Shown: piece after piece, positions 23,901 to 32,063 of the stretch
Numbering within the stretch: the stretch's first letter is position 1
Layout of the letters: each line of letters begins with the position of its first letter
NCBI GenBank assembly: GCA_004524445.1
Contig: SDNP01000031.1
Location: 1-33,619, forward strand
Reading direction: 5' to 3'
Length of the DNA stretch: 33,619 nt
Source: Candidatus Thorarchaeota archaeon
Lineage (GTDB): Archaea; Asgardarchaeota; Thorarchaeia; Thorarchaeales; Thorarchaeaceae
Program-made: the position numbers and the translations under genes
The notes under the pieces: model-generated
Databases searched by the model: none
What the model saw: the letters and a program-made list of their open reading frames with translations, nothing else
What the model was told of the DNA's origin: nothing

Positions 23901-26858
23901 GGCAATCTTTACTCTCTAGACTACAATAGCACAGATGGATGGTACTACACCACTATTGGTGGTTCCTACCAGAGGATTTCCTGGCCAAGACAATACTATG
24001 AGGTGGAGTACGAAGGCTCCGAGATCATGGTGACCACTTGGAATGTTCGCCGCGCATGGTATCATGAAGATGGTGGGGCCAAACACGAGATGCCCTATTC
24101 TGGAGCCAATGCTGAATGGGTCTGGCACCTAGATAACACCGAGAGTTCTGGTGGAAAAGTCTTGACAACCAAGTCAGTTGTTTACGATGGAAATAGCTAT
24201 CCCGTATACAACACCACCGATGTGGATTTCTTTACGAATATCAATAAAACTGCTTGGCGCCTTATGGATTCCTATCAAACCTATAGCTCAGCAAATGGAA
24301 CTCCCATATGGGACCCAGACGTGATTGGATTCACCGCTAACGTAGGTACTCTGGACAATACACTTACCTTTGACTTTGTTGAGTCAATCCAGTATAACAC
24401 CTCCACTTCAGATGGATACCCAGACGATTATTTTGATGGAACTGGGAACCGATACATCACCCTGTTCAATGATACTGTCTGGAATGTGACTCACACAGAA
24501 TTGGTTGTTGTACATGAGTATGATATGTCTGGCAGCCCTCTGTACTCCTTAATGGAATGGCCATATTACTATGAGGAGGGCAACAAGTCCCTCTACTACT
24601 ATGAGGCATTGAATGGTACTTGGTGCAACTTCACCGAGTACACTGAACTGCCAACGGTCGCATCACATAATGCCGAAGTGTACTATAATGGCACCCACTG
24701 GGTACTCGGCTTCATGGGTACGGAATATATTGATCCTGGCATGGGCATGCGCATCTATACTTGGCGCGTGATGAATGCAACCTATCCTACAAACCTGTAC
24801 CTGGAGCCATACAGCAATGCCATGAGAATCTACAATTTCACTTACGAGGGAACGGAAGTCATGGCAACGGCTCATAGAGAGAATATCTATAGACAGCGAC
24901 AGCGCTGGGGTCATGAACTGAAATATGGACCTAACCCCATTGTCAGTACTGTCTACAAGAATATCTATGATCTAGTCATAGGTGTCCCTGAGTGGGGAAT
25001 GTGGGGTGTAAAGAGCTGGACTGTTGATGATGAAACAGGTGCTCTGGACCTTGATGGTGATACTGACACCACAGACGACCAGTACTATGTACTCGAATTA
25101 TACGAGTCCAAGGAGAACTTCACCCATGAGTGGGACCGGCTTGATGTCAATATCAACTGGGATCCAAATGTCACTCAATATGGCGATGAGATGAATATCC
25201 ACTCCTGGATGGGACTGGACACATTCACCTGGAGCTATGAGTGGAATCAGACCTTCTACTGGTATCATGCTGATGACATGACCCAACTTGGTACGGCCGA
25301 GATGGATGATGTTAAGGCAACTATCCTGACTGAAGAGGGCGACCCGCGTCCGGGTTACTGGGACATCTCATGGATGGCGCAGAATGTAACCTGGCAAGAT
25401 ATTATCGCGGAGGCTGAAGCTAACGGATGGGATTGGGTCACCTCGAATGAGCAATCTTGGACCTGGCTGAGCTTTGGAATCGATCAGCACTACGGTACGT
25501 CCTATGTTGATGGAGAAGTTGACCACTGGCTCCAGGTTGGATTGCACTACGAATACAGCGGCCTTATGATCTGGGAAGATGAGAACACCAATGACGTCAT
25601 GGATGTCGACCTCACCAACCCAGGAAGCGGTGAGTTATCTCATTACTTGATTCCGACCTCTGTTGGCAGTGTATCATTCGTCAAACCTGGTGAAGCCTAT
25701 GGTAACTTCAATCTAACGGACACTATGCATTTGGGTTTGGAAGATGAGGTCACTTGGGGTGTGACATTCACAGAAGTAAATGGCACCGTGTTCCCACTGA
25801 CCTTGCATGGATACTGGGGATGGTACAGTGGAGCTCAACAGACATCTGACCTTCGGACTTTCGATGAACGTCCAACGAAGGTTACAGTTGATGAGCTGTC
25901 GTTCCTCGTCCACTTCCAAGGCTACATCAATGAAACAGCTGGCGCTATGAACAATTATGCTGAGATAAAGGTCGACAACTATGTTGGCAATTGGGATGTT
26001 CATCGCATTGGTGGTCGTGATAATCTCGAGAACCGTTCACTGGCTCTGAACTACTTTGCTGACGTTCGAATGTCTGACTTTGCTTTCAAGGCCAACGGCT
26101 CCTTTGCTGACAGTGAGAGCACTGTGAGCTCGGACCGATTCGAGCTCGAAACTGCTGGCGCCAAATTTGCGGAGATGATCATGGGCGGAGTGAACTACGA
26201 CTGGTCCAAGAATACAACAGCTCCCTATGACGTACTGAGTTACACCACACCGGTCGGGACATTCCGACAGGCCTATGAGTCTGATTCGGGTCAGTCCGCC
26301 ACAGCCTGGACTTTCACGAATAGTATGTATTACGTAACCATTGGCTTTCCAGAATGGGAGGGCTACAGTGTCTATCAAGACCCAGTCTTCGTTAGCTACA
26401 CGTCGAACACAGGTACTGATATGGGTCCCGGACAGGTGCAATTCGGTGCTTTCAGCATCAGTCCAGCTGTTCCATCAGAATCTGACGCAGTCACTGTCAG
26501 TGTGGATATTTTCACTGCTGATGAAATCTATGGTGCAGACTTGGTGTATACAACTGACCAAGAGAACTGGGATTCAGTTTCAATGTGGAATTCCGGAGGC
26601 ACGACCTGGACTGGAGAGATTCCAGCCTTCCCAGATGGTACTCAGATCTGGTACAAGGTCACTGTTCACACAGAATCCGGATCCTATGAGTCCACTGTGA
26701 ACTCCTATATCGTAGGCCAGGGCGTGGTGACAACAGGACCAACATCGCCGACAGGTGGTATTTTTGAGGCATTACCCACAGAAATCCTTGTACTTTTGGG
26801 CGGGTCCGTTGTGGTCATTGCGATAATAGCTCTGCTAGTGATGCGTAGACGTCGATAG
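20967..26858 (+). CDS. Giant Trp/Tyr-rich secreted, membrane-anchored surface protein; candidate S-layer/sheath protein
   Basis: The 1963-residue protein has a signal peptide (AFISVVAIAIFFISTVSA, likely cut after VSA). A very long beta-rich ectodomain follows, then a short Thr/Pro linker (VTTGPTSPTGG), one membrane helix (about 1937-1958) and RRRR at the end: a type I surface protein. The ectodomain is extraordinarily rich in Trp and Tyr; one stretch of about 51 residues coded near 22900-23052 holds ten Trp. It carries many N-x-S/T sequons. Possible calcium loops occur at about residue 1365 (DLDGDTDTTDD) and 1540 (DENTNDVMDVD). The last 100 extracellular residues form a recognisable FnIII/Ig-like module ending WYKVTVHTESGSYEST. 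Repeated Trp-rich phrases suggest degenerate internal repeats. The ATG has AAGGAG upstream. The S-layer role is inferred from size and topology. Confidence 0.85.
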   Translation: MQLREHKRAFISVVAIAIFFISTVSAGSGFTPYTHSEAPLQKSISPQAAWPDRGYTDAQTESGTNVWWKESSNSTSEEWTWEHRNWLFGPEPTFEIYHENGSLIDKDGYAEIGEDLNIVTTVPKSILTEGAELGAVEFRGWFMSPDWNYSASFNLRFTASGDEWNPVWDGYSHEYNATDDSGGWESDPFIDLKTEQCTNTSDSQMYIITFVVEFTSNSPLGLYQTELSVMDTDWNWIGSYGYASGWEFQGLAVGMPPEEAWTWSQGGSYTLQKQDMEGDPLYSVSRGNDFRMRFNVSGETPEYVMLKFRIPGWIDTWVNVTGWHQEQVTETGGWEYDETLDTYVWNPSIEVTYLEEVYGPYQQRKSMETGSWTEVNVNVLHEEYDENGYLVNRWVENETHWVEKQYMFVYNTSGSSPTFNTYFGYTYWGYRYDTYQPDLQEWNEEIMVFEPVPEDMPIFYELNETECNAISTKLGLTVDFVGHFTNKMPKSTEYSYFRFDDEVMGPEGWRYYPDVWGDGARQTYTEYEIAKQIAIETPVTLAKILNEDGSSPDGWMFAVEKGENFMVRGRLQGGGDVAADIDGARFTLEAYDSTWSEEEWRWSRLVYQITYDEFGIPTFEAFNRTEKQNYTYGKYMDWVEVEIEGWHYVYNSTTNTWEWQFGNYTDWQWTEVEGYHWQWWYYNQKTGEWQTNWIKEKSDATKVAADFCTTSDYQNWTDGGDLYISFLVNMSQTVPDTNYWWNYAFLNNSWYEDYSSEYGLHEVYSWDRDWVYSFEYNSERIYMDPWQHDQLAYYNDTLCTNEGSDFLLGEEKPYIEIDNERLPIKVVENFDPWSGYTWETMFFYDYWDPETGKDYYYYELTDGTKIAVTYTDVLYLYNVTLGTGQSFLTGREWDEGWSVGGTYYYTWIDTDGIVHQGTNWDNYAANSPYVTVQLHEKIELDFREEKWYIRYGVDDIKLLKEHWRWDSRTSKYYMTDIDGNLYSLDYNSTDGWYYTTIGGSYQRISWPRQYYEVEYEGSEIMVTTWNVRRAWYHEDGGAKHEMPYSGANAEWVWHLDNTESSGGKVLTTKSVVYDGNSYPVYNTTDVDFFTNINKTAWRLMDSYQTYSSANGTPIWDPDVIGFTANVGTLDNTLTFDFVESIQYNTSTSDGYPDDYFDGTGNRYITLFNDTVWNVTHTELVVVHEYDMSGSPLYSLMEWPYYYEEGNKSLYYYEALNGTWCNFTEYTELPTVASHNAEVYYNGTHWVLGFMGTEYIDPGMGMRIYTWRVMNATYPTNLYLEPYSNAMRIYNFTYEGTEVMATAHRENIYRQRQRWGHELKYGPNPIVSTVYKNIYDLVIGVPEWGMWGVKSWTVDDETGALDLDGDTDTTDDQYYVLELYESKENFTHEWDRLDVNINWDPNVTQYGDEMNIHSWMGLDTFTWSYEWNQTFYWYHADDMTQLGTAEMDDVKATILTEEGDPRPGYWDISWMAQNVTWQDIIAEAEANGWDWVTSNEQSWTWLSFGIDQHYGTSYVDGEVDHWLQVGLHYEYSGLMIWEDENTNDVMDVDLTNPGSGELSHYLIPTSVGSVSFVKPGEAYGNFNLTDTMHLGLEDEVTWGVTFTEVNGTVFPLTLHGYWGWYSGAQQTSDLRTFDERPTKVTVDELSFLVHFQGYINETAGAMNNYAEIKVDNYVGNWDVHRIGGRDNLENRSLALNYFADVRMSDFAFKANGSFADSESTVSSDRFELETAGAKFAEMIMGGVNYDWSKNTTAPYDVLSYTTPVGTFRQAYESDSGQSATAWTFTNSMYYVTIGFPEWEGYSVYQDPVFVSYTSNTGTDMGPGQVQFGAFSISPAVPSESDAVTVSVDIFTADEIYGADLVYTTDQENWDSVSMWNSGGTTWTGEIPAFPDGTQIWYKVTVHTESGSYESTVNSYIVGQGVVTTGPTSPTGGIFEALPTEILVLLGGSVVVIAIIALLVMRRRR

Positions 26859-26866
26859 AAGAATAA

Positions 26867-26899
26867 GAGGGGACTTGTCCCCTCACTCTCTCCTTTTTT
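26867..26899 (+). terminator. Hairpin plus U-tract terminator after the giant surface protein
   Basis: GAGGGGAC (26867-26874) and GTCCCCTC (26877-26884) are perfect inverted repeats, followed by ACTCTCTCC and T6. It lies 8 bases after the stop and may also serve the convergent gene, since TTATTCTTC follows the hairpin on the other strand. Confidence 0.75.
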
Positions 26900-26923
26900 G
26901 CTAATTTCTGAAAGTTAGTTGGA

Positions 26924-27325
26924 TTATCCAAGAATACTATCTTTCAATTTTTCATGGAAGAACTCAATTCCAGAGAGATGTGCCTCGTATACGCTAATGA
27001 AGGCATCATATGATATCCCCTTGACGGGGACCGCATTCCGAAGTACTATGAAATCATTCTTGTTAATCCCAAAGGATATCTCGACCACTTTTGCATTTGT
27101 TCGCAGCAGTTTCTCACAAATACTACTTCTCTCATTAGATTCTAGATGAGAAATGTCCATGAGTTCAGTTGTTAGGGTAACCCAATTCTCTCCTGGAAAA
27201 ACCTCTATCTGCTTGGTTTCAGTGCGACCTTGGGGCACTAGACTGAATGTCTTCCTCCCCTGCTCTTCAAAATTGAGTTCGAGCCGCTTTAGGTACTCTT
27301 TGGCAATATACCATGTTGAGCTCAT
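26924..27325 (-). CDS. Small protein with type III secretion chaperone/YbjN-like fold (paralogue)
   Basis: The 133-residue soluble protein has the same helix-strands-helix layout as the product encoded at 4410-4862. It shares aligned features: NWVTLTTELMDIS (KWIQIWCDVYSLE in the other), LLRTNAKVVEISFGINKND (LLQSNREYAEVCFDYEKD), GISYDAF (GLNFDAF) and a closing FFHEKLKDS (FWTKIAKDY). Proteins of this fold are usually small chaperone-like binders; the partner is unknown. The ATG start has a strong GGAGGT eight bases upstream. It converges on the giant surface protein gene. Confidence 0.8.
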   Translation of the reverse strand: MSSTWYIAKEYLKRLELNFEEQGRKTFSLVPQGRTETKQIEVFPGENWVTLTTELMDISHLESNERSSICEKLLRTNAKVVEISFGINKNDFIVLRNAVPVKGISYDAFISVYEAHLSGIEFFHEKLKDSILG

Positions 27326-27567
27326 GGTTTAAACCTCCAGTTGTTCTGCCAATCCATGCCTACTAGTGATGACTTAGCAAATCCGTGTGAATACTGGTTC
27401 AGAATCTAGTAAAAATCTTCGCTTTTTCAAAATTATCTCTCAGGCCATCAAGAATTGGAGGCGATTTTATGCTCAAATCAAGAAGGAAGAGTTAAGGATG
27501 AGATACATATGAAGTTGGATGTTGACTGCTGACCGTAGTCACGCATGAGTATGAGGGTAGATGAGAA

Positions 27568-28146
27568 ATGACTCCAAAGAGAACCAAAGCTAAGAAATCA
27601 GAAATGGAATATACCAAAAAGAAGATTTTGTCGGATTTGAAAAAACGGGATTTGGAGCAGTGGCAAGAAGCTTCGAAATCTTTCAGACCACTTAGTTACA
27701 AGAGAGAAACCCGAAAAAGCTGGTTTGAGCAGAACAAATCAAAATTGGATACAGCTAGAGAAATCGTGGATTTTGTCTACGGTTGGAATGAAAAGCTCAA
27801 AAAGGATGAAAAACTGAATTCGTTATCAAAAACGGTAATCAGAAATGTCATGGTTGATGTAGTCCGAAGCATGCAGGAGGATGTGGGAATTGAACATTAC
27901 AGGCTGAATACCGTTAAGGCTGCAACCTTTAAGACACTCGTCAATTTCGCTGACAATCCGTCAACCCTTGAAGAAGGCCCATATGAGGGAAAGAAGAAGC
28001 TTCCCAAAGACAAAGGGTATGCGGCCTTCGGGTATGCTGGGCGCGGTGACGCTGGCAGGGGAAGGGTGGAACACAGAAGTTTCAGATATATTGAGTTCAC
28101 TCAATCTGTCAGAAATAGTTTATCTGGAAGCATTACTTTGGTATGA
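27568..28146 (+). CDS. Basic helical protein of unknown function, possibly truncated at its 3' end
   Basis: The frame encodes 192 residues: a Lys-rich start (TPKRTKAKKSEMEYTKKKIL), then helical sequence (REIVDFVYGWNEKLKKDEKL, VIRNVMVDVVRSMQEDVGIE) and a Gly/Arg-rich stretch (GYAAFGYAGRGDAGRGR). The last 60 codons overlap a different frame that looks more convincingly coding from about 28070 onward. The true protein may therefore have been longer or different before a deletion or frameshift near 28020-28070. GAGGGTAGATGAG precedes the ATG. No family is recognised. Confidence 0.5.
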   Translation: MTPKRTKAKKSEMEYTKKKILSDLKKRDLEQWQEASKSFRPLSYKRETRKSWFEQNKSKLDTAREIVDFVYGWNEKLKKDEKLNSLSKTVIRNVMVDVVRSMQEDVGIEHYRLNTVKAATFKTLVNFADNPSTLEEGPYEGKKKLPKDKGYAAFGYAGRGDAGRGRVEHRSFRYIEFTQSVRNSLSGSITLV

Positions 28147-28396
28147 CTCACTGCTAGGGGATGAAAGGGACCATTGGGAACAATATGCAAAAACATTGAG
28201 AGACAAACCTTGGAAAGAATGCAGCTGTGAGATTTGTACTAATGTGGGGGTTGAAGTCATAATCTTTAGAGGGAACAATAGAAACCGATGTCGTGGATTT
28301 CACAATACAAAGATATTCTATGAAGAACTACAGGAAATCATTAGAAAAGGTACCCTAGAGAGGGGACAGACTTTCCTAGGTTATTTTGGGCAATGA
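27968..28396 (+). pseudogene. Fragment carrying a TGT/DpdA-like C-terminal zinc motif
   Basis: The frame gives up to 142 residues; possible starts are TTG 27968 and ATGs at 27983, 28019 and 28034, all inside the upstream gene in another frame. The convincing part (about 28070-28396) contains KPWKECSCEIC and RGNNRNRCRGFHN, that is C-x-C-x2-C-x21-H. This resembles the zinc site of tRNA-guanine transglycosylases (C-x-C-x2-C-x25-H) and of the related DNA-modifying DpdA-type proteins that insert 7-deazaguanines. The TIM barrel with the catalytic aspartates, about 250-300 residues, is absent. The likely reading is a gene remnant after deletion; a small stand-alone zinc protein, or a product joined by frameshifting to the upstream ORF, cannot be excluded. 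Confidence 0.5.
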
Positions 28397-28500
28397 TATC
28401 TTCCAAGGTTAGTCGTTTTCTGTTCTCGAATTCCACGAAATTTACGTGAAATAGATATTGATTTATGTTGCGAATTCTCTGAATTTAATGGAAGAAGGAA

Positions 28501-29172
28501 GTGAGTGATTTGGCCTGGGAAGTTAGAGATGACCAAGTTCCATTCAAGAACCAGTATGTTTCGATTGCAATAATCCTCCTAAATGTGGCCATGTTCCTGC
28601 TGCAAATAACCGATCCTTCTGGGCGGATGTTGATTGAGCTCGCATTTGTTCCAGAATCATTCTTCAGGAGTGAAGAGCTCTGGACCATCTTCACATCCAT
28701 GTTTATGCACGCAGATATAACACATATTTTCTTCAATATGCTTTTCTTTTACGTGGTTGCAGATGATACTGAGAATGCATTGGGGCACGGATTTTTTGCT
28801 TTCACGTACTTCGCATCAGGCATATTTGCAACATTATTACATGCTGGCTTCACCCTTGTTGCCCCCGTTGCGCTTGATATACCACTAGTTGGCGCATCTG
28901 GTGCAATTGCTGGTTTGATAGCTGTATATGGCTTGCTATTTCCCCAGAGACGTCTGAATGTTCTCTTAGGATTCTATTTTGTGAGAATGAGCGCAAAGAA
29001 ATACGTAATCGTCTTCGCCCTTATGCAGCTCGTGTTTGGATTTCTGCTCTGGGGATCTTCTGCTACAGCTTATTTCGCGCATCTAGGCGGGCTTATCGCG
29101 GGAGGAATCTGTGGACTGGCCTATAGATCCATGAATAAACATCATGAACAAGGGTACTACTCCACCTGGTAA
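28501..29172 (+). CDS. Rhomboid-family intramembrane serine protease
   Basis: The 223-residue membrane protein has six or so hydrophobic helices and the rhomboid catalytic residues: S133 in GASGAIAG, H194 in AHLGG, and N79 in HIFFNM. The first loop carries WTIFTSMFMHAD, the WR-like region of the family. Rhomboids cut transmembrane segments of substrate proteins; possible substrates include the window's type I surface proteins, but that is speculation. The start is GTG 28501, with GAAGGAA directly before it; TTG 28510 is possible. A short imperfect palindrome (CACGAAATTTACGTG) lies in the upstream gap at about 28432-28450. Confidence 0.92.
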   Translation: MSDLAWEVRDDQVPFKNQYVSIAIILLNVAMFLLQITDPSGRMLIELAFVPESFFRSEELWTIFTSMFMHADITHIFFNMLFFYVVADDTENALGHGFFAFTYFASGIFATLLHAGFTLVAPVALDIPLVGASGAIAGLIAVYGLLFPQRRLNVLLGFYFVRMSAKKYVIVFALMQLVFGFLLWGSSATAYFAHLGGLIAGGICGLAYRSMNKHHEQGYYSTW

Positions 29173-29204
29173 GGATTGGATCTGTTTTTACGCTGTTAAT
29201 CCCG

Positions 29205-29211
29205 CTTATAT
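29205..29211 (+). promoter_or_regulatory. TATA box of the GNAT gene
   Basis: CTTATAT lies about 35 bases before ATG 29244. The expected transcription start near 29234 falls after the upstream ATG at 29229, supporting 29244 as the translated start. Confidence 0.4.
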
Positions 29212-29243
29212 CCGTCTGATAAAATTGCATGAGAGGGATTGCT

Positions 29244-30179
29244 ATGGCTATCAAAGACAGGACGTTTGATTGGGACCGAGATTTTGAATTGGTGCGCCAA
29301 TTCTTAATAGAGACTCATAAAATCCAACCTCTCTTGAATTGGATTCCAACCAGATTTGAAAATAGGAAATTTGGTCCCTGTGGTCCTGTGTATGAAGATG
29401 ATGAGAATAGGTTCGTACGCATCTGGGAAGATACACGAAAATCCAAATCCGCACTAACACCTATCGTAGGTGTAGGAATATTTTCTCCTCCCAGCGAAGG
29501 CTATGTCAACATACATCCACAATATCGGAATATTGAACGGGATATTATTTCATGGCTAGAAGCTCAAGCAATACAAAGTGGAAATGGAACCTCAAATGCT
29601 GGGGAACTGGGCTTCTTTGTTCGAGAGGATAACGGGCATTTGATTACTCTCCTTGAAGGCCTAGGCTATCAAAACAAAGGTCTCTACTCGCACGACAGAG
29701 TCAGACCGTTGGATTATCCCATACCGGAATTCGAAGTCCCTGATGGTATGGAAATTCGTTCTGTTGACATTGTGGATGAGCTAGACAAGTATCGCGCCGC
29801 CCAAGGTTCTGTCTTCAAACATTGCCTATCCATGACCATCGATAATGCTCGAATCTTCAAGAGCGCTTCATTCTATAATCCCAACTTAGATATAGCTGTA
29901 GTCACAGAGGATGGTGATTTTGCGGCGTTCTGCACAATCAGAGTAGACCCTGTTAGCGGGATAACAGAATTCGAGCCAGTCGGCACTCATCCCGATTATC
30001 GAAAAAGAGGATTAGCGAAAATACTCATTGCAGATGGGTTACGCAGAGCAGAAGACCAAGACATTTCATTCATGTGCGTACCCGGTGCCAATCCAACGGA
30101 AGCGGCCAGTAGGCTCTATGGCACAATGGGTTTTGAATTGACTGCGCGTGAATATCATTGGTCAAAGACCCTCGCCTAA
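29244..30179 (+). CDS. Tandem GNAT-family N-acetyltransferase
   Basis: The 311-residue soluble protein has two GNAT folds in a row. The C-terminal copy is canonical: FCTIRVDPVSGITEFEPVGT, then the acetyl-CoA pyrophosphate loop HPDYRKRGLAKIL, and the closing ASRLYGTMGFE. The N-terminal half is degenerate but keeps the ending LLEGLGYQNKG. Two-domain GNATs of this type acetylate amines or peptides; the substrate cannot be read from the sequence. ATG 29244 has GAGAGGGATT just before it, the same element found before the HMG-CoA reductase gene. It converges on mutL with a 66-base gap. Confidence 0.88.
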   Translation: MAIKDRTFDWDRDFELVRQFLIETHKIQPLLNWIPTRFENRKFGPCGPVYEDDENRFVRIWEDTRKSKSALTPIVGVGIFSPPSEGYVNIHPQYRNIERDIISWLEAQAIQSGNGTSNAGELGFFVREDNGHLITLLEGLGYQNKGLYSHDRVRPLDYPIPEFEVPDGMEIRSVDIVDELDKYRAAQGSVFKHCLSMTIDNARIFKSASFYNPNLDIAVVTEDGDFAAFCTIRVDPVSGITEFEPVGTHPDYRKRGLAKILIADGLRRAEDQDISFMCVPGANPTEAASRLYGTMGFELTAREYHWSKTLA

Positions 30180-30245
30180 AGACCTAACAAAGAATGTTGG
30201 GTGATTCTGGTCAAATAGCCACGTTCCTTCGCTAAGGCTTACTTA

Positions 30246-32051
30246 TCATGGAGGATGCCCATGTCTTTGAATAAACCGTGCGATAGCTTCAGGCCCAGTT
30301 CTACCAAATGCTTTGTCTAACGATTTCTTACTCAGGTAGAGAATTGATGGCCTTCCATGACAGCAATTGAATTTGTTCGGGGTCCTTAGCAATTCGGTAA
30401 GAAGATTGCTGATTTGTTGATTATTCAACCCTTGTCCGGCTCGAATGGCTGAATGGCACGCGGTGATTCTCATTACGCTGTCCATAAATCCCTGTCTAGC
30501 ACTATCTAAATCGATTTCTAATAGCCTATCAACGAAAGCAAGTATATCTTCTCTTGTAGCTCGCGAACCGAATACATCTGGTAACGTAGAAACCAGAATC
30601 TCATTGCCCCCAAAATTGCCAACGGAAAAACCTAGCTCGTGCAACTCATGTGAAATATCAAGAATCCGTTCCTTATCAGGCGGGCTCAGTTCCAGAACTA
30701 AGGGCTCCAACAACTCCTGGATTGGTATTCGATTCTCCTGTACCCTGCTCTTAAGCTGTTCATATAGAATCCGTTCATGAGCGGCATGCTGGTCAATCAG
30801 GAGGAGGTTATCGTCCAGTTCTACGAGGAGGTAAAGATTCTGAAATTGACCTAGGATTCGAAATGCACCTTGAATTTCATCCATGGTTTCCAGAATATCT
30901 GGTTCTAGCTTCTGTGAATCCAAAACAAGCTGTTCCGAGACTGTTTTTTGTTGGGCACTTATACCCATGCTTGTTGGAGAAACCCCTTGTTTCCCTGTTT
31001 CGGTTGCAGATTCCGAGGGGGCTCTTCTCCGCTCTAAGGTATTCTGTTTTCCTTCTTGATAAGATGCTTTCCCAATTGCTCTCTCGACTGCTTCACGCAT
31101 CATAGTTACAATTTTGTCGATATCTTGGACCCTCACTTCACGTTTTGTAGGGTGAACATTCGCATCAACCATCTTTGGGTCCAGTCCGATATCAATACAA
31201 CAAACGGGGAACCTTCCCTTCATAAGTAGAGTTGAATATGCCTGTTCAACTGCCAAGCTTAGTCTATCATCCGTGATGGGCCTCTTGCGAACTGAGAAAT
31301 ACTCTCTCCCTCTGTTTCCTCTTGAAATGGGCGGCTTGGCGACGAATCCCGATATCACGACTCCGTTTTCCTCATGCTGAAAATCAATAAGATGCTTGGC
31401 AATATCAGATCCCCAAAGGCAAAGAACCCGGTCTCTAGGAGTTTGGTTGGGAGGGCATTCAAATGCCAAATTTCCATCACGAATCAGTCTGAATCCAACA
31501 TCATTTCTTATGATTGCGTGACCGGCCACTGTTTCATATACTCGGTGACTCTCAACTCTTGGATTTGACAGGTGCTTTCTTCTTGCTGGTACATTCTCGA
31601 ATAGGTTAGTCACAGTGACAGTAGTGCCGGCAGGTCTGGCTGCGTCCGAAACAGATGGAATTCCTCCTGCCTTCGATTCGATTCTTGAGCCAACTTGTTC
31701 GTCAATATGACGAGACGTAATAACAACGTTAGCCATGGATGCAATGCTCGCTAGAGCCTCACCCCGGAATCCATAGGTGCGAACTGATTCAATATCCTCC
31801 TTTGTCCTTATCTTGCTTGTCGAGTGCCGAAGAGCACACAATGGCGCATCTTCCTTCAGAATTCCCTCTCCATTGTCTGAAACATTAATTCGTTCGATGC
31901 CTCCGGATTCTATCTCAATCGTAATAGATGTGGCATTTGCATCAAGCGAATTCTCGATCAATTCCTTTACAATCGAGGCCGGATTCTCCACAACTTCTCC
32001 AGCAGAAATCAGCGAAATGAGTGAGTTATCAAGAACCTCTATCTTGCCCAT
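30246..32051 (-). CDS. mutL: DNA mismatch repair protein MutL with endonuclease motif
   Basis: MutL couples mismatch recognition by MutS to strand removal. The 601-residue protein has an N-terminal GHKL ATPase with E30/N34 (KELIENSLDANA), DNGEGI, YGFRGEAL and the ANVHPTKREVRV end. A Ser/Gln-rich linker (about 335-395) follows, then a C-terminal dimerisation and nuclease domain. That domain has the metal-binding DQHAxxExxxxE (D420 to E431), ACHSAIRAG and CCHGRPS motifs. It is therefore the latent-endonuclease type found in most bacteria and eukaryotes. The ATG has GAGGTG upstream, 12 bases after the stop of the amidohydrolase, so the two are in one operon. MutL is sporadic in archaea and is usually thought to be acquired from bacteria; no mutS is in the window. 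Confidence 0.96.
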   Translation of the reverse strand: MGKIEVLDNSLISLISAGEVVENPASIVKELIENSLDANATSITIEIESGGIERINVSDNGEGILKEDAPLCALRHSTSKIRTKEDIESVRTYGFRGEALASIASMANVVITSRHIDEQVGSRIESKAGGIPSVSDAARPAGTTVTVTNLFENVPARRKHLSNPRVESHRVYETVAGHAIIRNDVGFRLIRDGNLAFECPPNQTPRDRVLCLWGSDIAKHLIDFQHEENGVVISGFVAKPPISRGNRGREYFSVRKRPITDDRLSLAVEQAYSTLLMKGRFPVCCIDIGLDPKMVDANVHPTKREVRVQDIDKIVTMMREAVERAIGKASYQEGKQNTLERRRAPSESATETGKQGVSPTSMGISAQQKTVSEQLVLDSQKLEPDILETMDEIQGAFRILGQFQNLYLLVELDDNLLLIDQHAAHERILYEQLKSRVQENRIPIQELLEPLVLELSPPDKERILDISHELHELGFSVGNFGGNEILVSTLPDVFGSRATREDILAFVDRLLEIDLDSARQGFMDSVMRITACHSAIRAGQGLNNQQISNLLTELLRTPNKFNCCHGRPSILYLSKKSLDKAFGRTGPEAIARFIQRHGHPP

Positions 32052-32063
32052 TCAGACACCTCT

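Noticed and set aside
26760..26858. LPTE before the membrane helix of the giant surface protein, considered as a sortase (LPxTG-type) signal.
   Set aside because: The motif lacks the TG pair and no sortase gene is present; a plain membrane anchor fits.
27362..27410. GTGATGA (box C-like) flanked by ACTAG and CTAGT, considered as a C/D box guide RNA; GGTTCAGAATCT there considered as a tRNA T-arm.
   Set aside because: No CTGA box D follows on the same strand, and the T-loop lacks the invariant A and a matching acceptor or anticodon arm.
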